From NCBI GenBank assembly GCA_017388605.1, contig JAFPIE010000257.1:1-6364 (forward strand): 6,364 nucleotides of DNA, given 5' to 3'. Source of the stretch: Acholeplasmatales bacterium (lineage in GTDB: Bacteria; Bacillota_I; Bacilli_A; Acholeplasmatales; Anaeroplasmataceae). The translations under genes and the position numbers were made by a program. Below are positions 1 through 4,930 of this stretch, piece by piece (the first letter of the stretch is position 1; each line of letters begins with the position of its first letter). The notes under the pieces are model-generated. The model was not told the DNA's origin, ran no database searches, and saw only the letters and a list, made by a program, of their open reading frames with translations.

Positions 1-497
1 GCCTTACTTAAATACTGTCCTGTTGGATTATTTGGTGTACAAATTAAGACAAGCTTAGGATTATATTCCTTGATTGCTGTAATCATATCCTCTACATGGA
101 AGATATAATTTTCATCCCCATATACAGGTATATATTTTGCACCTACAAGCTCTGTAAATACCTGATACATAGAAAATGATGGGGAAAAGCCTAAGACAGT
201 ATCACCTACCTCAAGTGTAGCTCTGAACATTACATCAAGTAATTCATCAGATCCAACACCAACCGTTACATTTTCTTTTTCGATACCATAGTGCTTTGCA
301 ATAGCTAAATCTAAATCATTCTCATCCATATCTGGATAACGATTAAATTCTATAGCGGATGCAGCCTTTTTTATTTCATCAACTACCTTTTTAGGTGGTT
401 CTACTGGCGATTCGTTCGCATTTAGAATAATACCATCTAAAATAAGTTCAGAATGATATGGCTTCATAGAGCTGAAGCTCTTTTTCATATATTTCAT
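1..497 (-). CDS. hisC: Histidinol-phosphate aminotransferase HisC, N-terminal part (cut by window edge)
   Basis: PLP-dependent aminotransferase (class I/II, fold type I) that interconverts imidazole-acetol phosphate plus glutamate with L-histidinol phosphate plus 2-oxoglutarate, in the cytoplasm. I translated 165 codons by hand from the ATG at 497-495; the frame is open to the edge. Family signatures are clear: MKPY near residue 11, LNANESP at 25-31, NRYPD at 52-56, GVGSDELL at 80-87, PSFSMY at 106-111 and the cofactor-contacting CTPNNPTG at 153-160. The PLP-binding lysine would lie beyond the window, as would a bit over half of a typical enzyme of about 350 residues. The start is supported by AGAGGAG six bases upstream, embedded in the last codons of hisD; the hisD stop is one base before this ATG, so translation is probably coupled. 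An in-frame ATG at codon 4 is a less likely start. Other class I/II aminotransferases are alternatives, but motifs and operon context strongly favour HisC. Confidence 0.95.
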   Translation of the reverse strand, partial: MKYMKKSFSSMKPYHSELILDGIILNANESPVEPPKKVVDEIKKAASAIEFNRYPDMDENDLDLAIAKHYGIEKENVTVGVGSDELLDVMFRATLEVGDTVLGFSPSFSMYQVFTELVGAKYIPVYGDENYIFHVEDMITAIKEYNPKLVLICTPNNPTGQYLSK

Positions 498-498
498 A

Positions 499-1785
499 TT
501 ATTCTCCTCTTACTCTAGCACTTAAGGCATGCATACCTAAGCCCTCAGCCTCTGCAAACGTATCAACATCATCAATTAGCTTTAGACAAGCCTCATGAGA
601 GAATTCAATTAAAGAGGATTTCTTAATGAAATCATCGACTCCTAGTGGAGAGAAAAATCGTGCTGTACCTACCGTAGGTAAGACATGGTTAGGTCCTGCC
701 ATATAGTCTCCTAGTGCCTCAGCGGCATAGTGACCAATGAAGATTGCACCTGCATTATCGATTTTATCAACAATGCTTCTTGCATCATCTAAAGCAAGCT
801 CTAAATGCTCTGGAGCTAGTCTATTCGTATAGACGATAGCATCATCAATAGAATCAACGACAATAATCTTAGAGCAATTGGTTAAGGATTCACTCAAGAT
901 ATTCTTTCTTGGGGAATTATTATAATATTCAATCAATTGCTTCTTAATTTCAACGGCCTTATCATAATCTGTAATGAATAAAGTGGATGATGCTTGCTCA
1001 TCATGCTCTGCTTGACCTAAAAGGTCTGCAGCTACATAATTTGTTTTACATGTTTTATCTGCAATAATAGCAATTTCAGATGGTCCTGCGATGGAATCAA
1101 TTCCAACAAGTCCATAAACCTCTCTTTTTGCTAAAGCAACAAAGATATTACCAGGTCCTACGATTTTATCTACTCTTGGAATAGAATTTGTTCCATAAGC
1201 AAGGGCTGCAATAGCCTGTGCACCACCAACCTTATATAGGTGATCTACCTCACATACATATGCTGCAGCAAGAACTAAAGGATTAATATATCCCTTTGGG
1301 GATGGAGTAACCATAATGATTTCCTTTACTCCTGCAACCTTAGCTGGAAGTACATTCATTAATACACTTGATGGATAGGCAGCCTTACCACCGGGTACAT
1401 ATACACCAACCCTTTTAAGTGGTGTAATCTTTTGACCAAGCTTTGCACCAATCGAATCCTCATATTCCCAGGTTTCTCTTTTTTGGTGCATATGATAGCT
1501 ATAAATTCTATCCTTACTTTTAAGTAATACATTTTTTAATTTTTGATCTAAGGATTCAAAGGCTAGCCTTTGAGCTTCCTTAGATATTTCTATATCTTCA
1601 ATTTTAAAATTAGGATCATCAAATTTCTTTGTATATTCCTCTAATGCCTTATCACCATTAGCTGAAACATTGGCTACAATGTCTTTAACAATATTAGAAA
1701 AATCACCAGAATTGACAGCTCCTCTTTTCTTTAAGACATTGAAGTATTCTTCAATATCCTTCTTTTCTCTAATAATCTCTATCAT
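499..1785 (-). CDS. hisD: Histidinol dehydrogenase HisD
   Basis: Zinc- and NAD-dependent enzyme carrying out the two final oxidations of histidine synthesis, L-histidinol to L-histidinal to L-histidine, in the cytoplasm. The 428-residue product matches the usual full length of about 430. By comparison with the enterobacterial enzyme, the zinc ligands are all present: Gln258 and His261 in GQAEHDEQ, Asp360 in GDYMAGPNH and His419 near the C-terminus in HALSARVR. The catalytic Glu326-His327 pair sits in APEHLEL. The nucleotide-fold signatures GVYVPGGKAAYPSS (127-140) and GGAQAIAALAYGT (187-199), and KIVGPGN (207-213), are intact. The ATG at 1785-1783 follows AAAGGAG by seven bases; that site lies in the last codons of hisG, whose stop is one base upstream. 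The end is one base before hisC. No frameshift or missing active-site residue is visible, so it should be functional. Confidence 0.98.
   Translation of the reverse strand: MIEIIREKKDIEEYFNVLKKRGAVNSGDFSNIVKDIVANVSANGDKALEEYTKKFDDPNFKIEDIEISKEAQRLAFESLDQKLKNVLLKSKDRIYSYHMHQKRETWEYEDSIGAKLGQKITPLKRVGVYVPGGKAAYPSSVLMNVLPAKVAGVKEIIMVTPSPKGYINPLVLAAAYVCEVDHLYKVGGAQAIAALAYGTNSIPRVDKIVGPGNIFVALAKREVYGLVGIDSIAGPSEIAIIADKTCKTNYVAADLLGQAEHDEQASSTLFITDYDKAVEIKKQLIEYYNNSPRKNILSESLTNCSKIIVVDSIDDAIVYTNRLAPEHLELALDDARSIVDKIDNAGAIFIGHYAAEALGDYMAGPNHVLPTVGTARFFSPLGVDDFIKKSSLIEFSHEACLKLIDDVDTFAEAEGLGMHALSARVRGE
504..510 (-). promoter_or_regulatory. Ribosome binding site for hisC inside the hisD 3' end
   Basis: AGAGGAG on the minus strand, six bases before the hisC ATG at 497. 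It is formed by the Arg-Gly-Glu codons that end hisD. It fixes the hisC start and favours ribosome hand-over across the 1-base intercistronic gap. Confidence 0.85.
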
Positions 1786-1786
1786 T

Positions 1787-2413
1787 TTATTTCTCCTTTA
1801 AAAGTGCTCTAAATCCCTCTACAACAGAAGAAATTTCATCATATTTTGTCTTAAGTGATGCAGGATTTGCGACTAATCTTGCAGATAGATCATGAATAGT
1901 AGTAACATCCTCTAGTCCATTTTCTCTTAGAGTTCTACCAGATTCAACAATATCTACAATACAATCGGATAATCCAGTAATAGGAGCAAGCTCAACACTA
2001 CCATTTAATTTAATGATAGTTGTGTTTTGTCCCATAGAATCAAAATAAGCCTTTGCAATATTTGGATATTTTGTTGCTACTCTTAAATTGACTATATTTT
2101 TATATTTATCTCCATCTTCCTTAGGTGCACATACACACATACGACATTTACCAAAGCCTAAATCTAATAGCTCAGCAATATCTCTTTTTTCTTCTATGAT
2201 GGTATCCTTACCAACAACACCTAAGTCTGCAACTCCATTATCTACGAATGTAGGTACATCCGATGGTTTTGCTAAAAAGAATCTAAAATTACCCTGCTCG
2301 ATGATTAATCTTCTATCCTCATCATCGATTTTAATATCACAAAGGTTTAATTCCTTTAGCATTTTAAAAATCTTATCTGCAAGTCTTCCTTTTGATAATG
2401 CGAAGGTTAACAT
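1787..2413 (-). CDS. hisG: ATP phosphoribosyltransferase catalytic subunit, short form HisG
   Basis: Catalyses the first committed step of histidine synthesis: ATP plus PRPP gives phosphoribosyl-ATP plus pyrophosphate. At 208 residues it is the short form (HisG_S), made only of the two periplasmic-binding-protein-like lobes and lacking the C-terminal regulatory domain of long HisG; such proteins need HisZ, which is encoded immediately upstream. Signatures from the chosen start: FALSKGRL (4-11), a VADLGVVGKD segment (61-70), and the PRPP-binding loop DIVESGRTLRENGL (154-167). The frame is open eight codons further up to an ATG at 2437, but the start at 2413-2411 is chosen because GGGAGG lies seven bases upstream and the protein then begins MLTFALSKGRL, as family members do. 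It overlaps the end of hisZ by seven bases (ATGTTAA), which suggests translational coupling and balanced subunit synthesis. Histidine feedback is expected to act through HisZ; that is family knowledge. Confidence 0.97.
   Translation of the reverse strand: MLTFALSKGRLADKIFKMLKELNLCDIKIDDEDRRLIIEQGNFRFFLAKPSDVPTFVDNGVADLGVVGKDTIIEEKRDIAELLDLGFGKCRMCVCAPKEDGDKYKNIVNLRVATKYPNIAKAYFDSMGQNTTIIKLNGSVELAPITGLSDCIVDIVESGRTLRENGLEDVTTIHDLSARLVANPASLKTKYDEISSVVEGFRALLKEK
1793..1799 (-). promoter_or_regulatory. Ribosome binding site for hisD inside the hisG 3' end
   Basis: AAAGGAG on the minus strand, seven bases before the hisD ATG at 1785. It is encoded by the Lys-Glu codons near the end of hisG. Same layout as at the hisD/hisC junction. 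Confidence 0.85.
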
Positions 2414-3603
2414 TTTTCTACCTCCCAAAGCGTACATGCATTATTTTTATATTCGATAACGGCATCAAAGCCATTTTCCTTTGCGTAATCTAAAGCTAAT
2501 TCTTTGGATTCAAATGGAACCTCAGAAACAATAATACCCTTTTCTCTTAAGGATATATTTTCCTTATGCTCTAAAATAAAGGATTCCTTATCGGAAATAG
2601 ATAGATATTTCTTATGGGAAACATCAATTAAATGATTCGAAAGACAATAGCTTGCTAAAACATCAATATCTAAACCAAAGCCAATATCCTCTAAATCCTT
2701 ACCATAATGCTTGAATAGCTTATCGCATCTACCACCACTAATGACACTCTTCTTTGCACCTTCAACATAAAAATTGAAGATAATACCGGTGTAGTATTCT
2801 GCATAAGAATAAATGGAAAAGTCAAAAATAATATTTGATATTCCCAAATCATTTAAATGGTTATATAGATCCTTTAGGTATAATAATTCATTTAAGGATG
2901 TCATTCCATCTAATTCCTTAATTAGATTTTCTAGATATTTTAATCTTCCACCCTTTAGCATTAAATCAATTAAAAAGGATGCCTTATCCTCATTTAATGT
3001 TTTGGATAATAAACCTCTTAGGGTTACATAATCCTTAGAATCAATTAAAGAATAAATTTCCTTTTTTACATCTCCTTCAATACCAAAATCCTTAAATAAT
3101 TGGCTTAGGAAGGATGAAGATCCTAGATGGATGGTGAAGTCACATACGTTGCAATGTCGCATAGTCTCGCTTGCTAAAGCGATGGTGGCAATATCTGCCC
3201 AAAGTCCTTTTGCACCAATGAATTCGACACCAGCCTGTAAGAACTGATGATTCTTTCCTTGGTATAATCTTGGGTAACGGAAGGTATCTGCAATATAGCA
3301 ATACTTCTTTGCGCCCTTTGCCAAAGAAGTATTAGAGCAAACGAATCTTGCGATAGACGCAGTCATATCGTTACATAGCGCTAATACCTCTCCTTGACGA
3401 TTGATAAGGTTATAAAGGTCTGGCTTTTGCATTCCATCTAAGGAATATACATCAATATATTCCAAGGTTGGAGTTTTTATAAGCTCATAGCCATAGGACT
3501 CAAATACATTTAGTACTCTAGCCTCTATTTCCTTTTTGACTAACATTTCGTTTCCGTAGGTGTCCTTAAATCCTTCAGAAACATGCAACTTATAATTTTT
3601 CAT
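2407..3603 (-). CDS. hisZ: ATP phosphoribosyltransferase regulatory subunit HisZ
   Basis: Class II histidyl-tRNA-synthetase paralogue without aminoacylation function. In characterised systems it forms a hetero-octamer with short HisG, is needed for its activity and senses histidine. The 398-residue product keeps the synthetase scaffold: GFKDTYG (11-17), motif-1-like YGYELIKTPTLEY (37-49), motif-2-like TFRYPR...FLQAGVEFIG (107-130) and the histidine-pocket-like SGGRCDKL (289-296). It departs from true HisRS at key points: AEYYTG replaces the RGLDYYTG type, and GKNHQF stands where HisRS has GRYREF-like residues. Roughly the last 65 residues look like a reduced C-terminal alpha/beta domain. The frame is open to a TTG at 3621, but the ATG at 3603-3601 is preferred because GGAG lies eight bases upstream. 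It is the first gene of the operon and sits next to hisG, which argues against a tRNA synthetase. Histidyl-tRNA synthetase HisS is the only serious alternative and is unlikely. Confidence 0.95.
   Translation of the reverse strand: MKNYKLHVSEGFKDTYGNEMLVKKEIEARVLNVFESYGYELIKTPTLEYIDVYSLDGMQKPDLYNLINRQGEVLALCNDMTASIARFVCSNTSLAKGAKKYCYIADTFRYPRLYQGKNHQFLQAGVEFIGAKGLWADIATIALASETMRHCNVCDFTIHLGSSSFLSQLFKDFGIEGDVKKEIYSLIDSKDYVTLRGLLSKTLNEDKASFLIDLMLKGGRLKYLENLIKELDGMTSLNELLYLKDLYNHLNDLGISNIIFDFSIYSYAEYYTGIIFNFYVEGAKKSVISGGRCDKLFKHYGKDLEDIGFGLDIDVLASYCLSNHLIDVSHKKYLSISDKESFILEHKENISLREKGIIVSEVPFESKELALDYAKENGFDAVIEYKNNACTLWEVEKC
2421..2426 (-). promoter_or_regulatory. Ribosome binding site deciding the hisG start
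   Basis: GGGAGG (then T) on the minus strand, seven bases before the ATG at 2413. It lies within hisZ coding sequence. It selects this ATG over the in-frame ATG at 2437, which would place the site inside the coding region. Confidence 0.88.
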
Positions 3604-3611
3604 GTGTTCAT

Positions 3612-3615
3612 CTCC
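3612..3615 (-). promoter_or_regulatory. Ribosome binding site deciding the hisZ start
   Basis: GGAG on the minus strand, eight bases before the ATG at 3603. It falls inside the frame extension that would start at TTG 3621, so it argues for the shorter 398-residue HisZ. Another ATG at 3611 is out of frame and meets a stop after three codons. Confidence 0.8.
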
Positions 3616-3635
3616 ATACAAAAAATATTTTTAAT

Positions 3636-3644
3636 ATTTTAGCA
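3636..3644 (-). promoter_or_regulatory. Candidate extended -10 promoter for the his operon
   Basis: TGC-TAAAAT on the minus strand: the TGn extension at 3644-3642 and the hexamer at 3641-3636. It differs from TATAAT at one position. No convincing -35 is visible at 16-18 bp; the upstream stretch is a T-rich tract. Transcription would begin near 3629, giving a leader of about 26 nt with the hisZ ribosome binding site in the middle. In such AT-rich DNA a match like this can arise by chance, so this is a candidate only. Confidence 0.5.
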
Positions 3645-3648
3645 TAGC

Positions 3649-3683
3649 AAAAAGAAAAATTCTACAAAATCCATTGGATTTGT
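3649..3683 (-). terminator. Terminator-like hairpin upstream of hisZ (possible attenuator)
   Basis: On the minus strand, ACAAATCC (3683-3676), a 3-nt loop AAT and GGATTTTGT (3672-3664) form a stem of 8 bp with one bulged T, followed by AGAATTTTTCTTTTT (3663-3649). The stem is weak in G+C, but the long T-tract is placed as in an intrinsic terminator. It points towards hisZ, so it could be an attenuator if transcription starts further upstream, or simply a barrier to antisense readthrough from the lipoprotein side. No alternative antiterminator pairing is obvious beyond the nearby inverted repeat. Confidence 0.4.
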
Positions 3684-3685
3684 CC

Positions 3686-3722
3686 TTTAATACAGCATTA
3701 AAACGCTTTCGAATGTATTAAA
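3686..3722. repeat. 9-bp inverted repeat with 19-nt spacer in the divergent intergenic region
   Basis: TTTAATACA at 3686-3694 and its exact reverse complement TGTATTAAA at 3714-3722. It lies between the two divergent promoter candidates. It could be a spaced operator for a dimeric regulator of hisZ or the lipoprotein gene, or the stem of an RNA hairpin. The match is exact; the role is inferred. Confidence 0.45.
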
Positions 3723-3747
3723 TTTCACATAATATTCTATATTTTTT

Positions 3748-3757
3748 AAGAATTCTT
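3748..3757. repeat. 10-bp perfect palindrome in the lipoprotein promoter spacer
   Basis: AAGAATTCTT, self-complementary, ending five bases before the -10 hexamer at 3763-3768. The position between -10 and where -35 should be is where a repressor would block polymerase. A palindrome this short is not rare in AT-rich DNA. Confidence 0.25.
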
Positions 3758-3759
3758 TA

Positions 3760-3768
3760 TGATATAAT
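3760..3768 (+). promoter_or_regulatory. Extended -10 promoter of the lipoprotein protease gene
   Basis: TGA-TATAAT: a perfect -10 hexamer at 3763-3768 with a TGn extension. The -35 region at about 17 bp spacing (near 3740-3745) is a poor match, which is tolerated with an extended -10. Transcription would start near 3775, so the mRNA leader would be only about 15 nt, with the ribosome binding site almost at its 5' end. Confidence 0.65.
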
Positions 3769-3775
3769 ACTTATC

Positions 3776-3784
3776 AGGAAGTGA
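3776..3784 (+). promoter_or_regulatory. Ribosome binding site deciding the lipoprotein start
   Basis: AGGAAGTGA matches the full anti-SD complement AGGAGGTGA at 8 of 9 positions. Eight bases separate its AGGAAG core from the TTG at 3790, which makes TTG the best-placed start. The in-frame GTG at 3781 lies within the site itself, and the in-frame ATG at 3799 is rather far away. Confidence 0.7.
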
Positions 3785-3789
3785 GAGAA

Positions 3790-4836
3790 TTGAAAAATAT
3801 GAAAATAATGCTAGGTATAGCACTTATTTCTTCTATTTTTACATTATCCTCATGTAATATAAGCTTACTTGCACCAGAAGAGTTGAATCATAGTACAAGT
3901 ATAAATATTATAACAACAGAGGATTATAGTGTACCATCCCCTGAAACAAAGGGGAACTATAAGGTAACCTATGTATGTAATAATGGTTATGCCTATCAAT
4001 CAACAACAACAGGACAAAATAAAATATTAGAGCCAGAGACTCCAAATAAAATATGCTCCACTTTTATGGGCTGGTATAAGGATTTAGATTATAAGGATTT
4101 ATTTGATTTCTCTAAGCCTGTAGATACAGATACTACGCTTTATGCAAAATGGGATACAGATTTAGTTTCTCTAACGAATATTGCATCTACAAAATGTATT
4201 AAGGCCAATGTAAGAATTGAGATTACAAACTACAATAAGCAGGGCTTTGGACCTATGGCTACGATGAAGGATGTTTCAACATCCTTAGGTAGTGGTGTCA
4301 TCTTCTATTCGGATAGCACATATTATTATGCATTAACGAATAATCATGTCGTATATACCAATACTACCTATCAATCCTTAAAGCTTGAGGATGCATTTGA
4401 AAAGGAATATGACTTCAATATTGTAGCTAAGGATAATAATTATGATTTAGCGATCATCCAATTTAGGAAACAAGAGGATTTAGAGGTTATAAGCCTTGCC
4501 GATTATGATGCCTATACAAACGAATTAGTATACGCTATGGGTGAGCCTGAAGGCTTATCGAATACCCTATCCTTAGGCTATATCTTAGGTTCTAAGGTAT
4601 TTACTCCAGATTCCTCTACTTTAGAGAAAAGTAATGTAACCTTCAATGTGTATTTAAATTCAGCACCAATTGAATCTGGTTCTTCTGGTGGTGCATTATT
4701 AGATTCCAATTTAAACCTAATTGGTATCAATTTTGCAAGTGCTGTAGATAAGGATACCAATACATTTAAATATTCCTATACCATTCCATCTAGCCGTGCT
4801 AGAGAATTCGTAAATAAATATTTAAATCTCTTTTAA
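3790..4836 (+). CDS. Predicted surface lipoprotein: InlB_B-type repeat fused to a trypsin-like serine protease
   Basis: Predicted exported, lipid-anchored endopeptidase of 348 residues, counted from the TTG start. Domains in order: a short Lys-bearing n-region and hydrophobic stretch ending in lipobox LSSC, with the acylated Cys at residue 22; a linker to about 56; one Listeria-Bacteroides/InlB_B-type repeat at about 57-122, recognisable from KVTYVCNNGY, GWYKDLDYKDLFDFSKPV and the closing LYAKW; and a trypsin-like (DegP/Trypsin_2 type) domain from about 128 to the end. The triad is complete: His186 in TNNHVV, Asp219 in YDLAII and Ser299 in SGSSGGALL. No PDZ domain or cell-wall sorting signal follows, so this is not a standard HtrA. 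Substrate unknown; turnover of surface proteins or host or dietary proteins is possible. It is monocistronic and diverges from the his operon without a functional link. The start is the main uncertainty: GTG at 3781 would add three residues, ATG at 3799 would remove three. Confidence 0.88.
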   Translation: MKNMKIMLGIALISSIFTLSSCNISLLAPEELNHSTSINIITTEDYSVPSPETKGNYKVTYVCNNGYAYQSTTTGQNKILEPETPNKICSTFMGWYKDLDYKDLFDFSKPVDTDTTLYAKWDTDLVSLTNIASTKCIKANVRIEITNYNKQGFGPMATMKDVSTSLGSGVIFYSDSTYYYALTNNHVVYTNTTYQSLKLEDAFEKEYDFNIVAKDNNYDLAIIQFRKQEDLEVISLADYDAYTNELVYAMGEPEGLSNTLSLGYILGSKVFTPDSSTLEKSNVTFNVYLNSAPIESGSSGGALLDSNLNLIGINFASAVDKDTNTFKYSYTIPSSRAREFVNKYLNLF

Positions 4837-4845
4837 AAAAGAAAT

Positions 4846-4866
4846 TCCCACTACATTGTAGTGGGA
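4846..4866. terminator. Bidirectional intrinsic terminator between convergent genes
   Basis: TCCCACTACA (4846-4855) and TGTAGTGGGA (4857-4866) are perfect 10-bp inverted arms around a single base; in RNA the inner pairs open to give an 8-bp stem with a 5-nt loop. On the plus strand it is followed by TATTTTTAA. On the minus strand it is followed by ATTTCTTTTTT. It starts nine bases after the lipoprotein stop and also lies downstream of the convergent ATPase gene, so it can serve both. Confidence 0.88.
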
Positions 4867-4930
4867 TATTTTTAATATGTTAAACTACGAAAACGAATGG
4901 CAGTGCAAAGGATAATGGTATTCGAACCAA

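Noticed and set aside
2088..2459. Open frame of about 120 codons on the plus strand across hisG
   Set aside because: It lies fully antisense to well-supported hisG and the end of hisZ, has no good ribosome binding site, and its composition is what the complement of the coding strand gives.
2813..3031. Open frame of about 70 codons on the plus strand inside hisZ
   Set aside because: Antisense shadow of hisZ, with no recognisable protein motif or start signal.
2407..3603. Histidyl-tRNA synthetase (HisS)
   Set aside because: The RGLDYYTG and motif 2 signatures are degenerate, and the gene sits directly before a short HisG that needs HisZ.
3604..3789. T-box riboswitch or his leader-peptide attenuator
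   Set aside because: No T-box core sequence, no run of CAT/CAC codons in a short frame, and the region is short for a complete T-box.
4578..4760. Open frame of about 60 codons on the minus strand inside the lipoprotein protease gene
   Set aside because: Antisense to the segment encoding the catalytic serine; explained by the protease gene on the other strand.
4910..4930. GGTTCGAATACC on the minus strand, reminiscent of a tRNA T-loop
   Set aside because: The flanks do not form a 5-bp T stem, and there is no acceptor, anticodon or D arm nearby. Not a tRNA or a tRNA-derived attachment site on this evidence.
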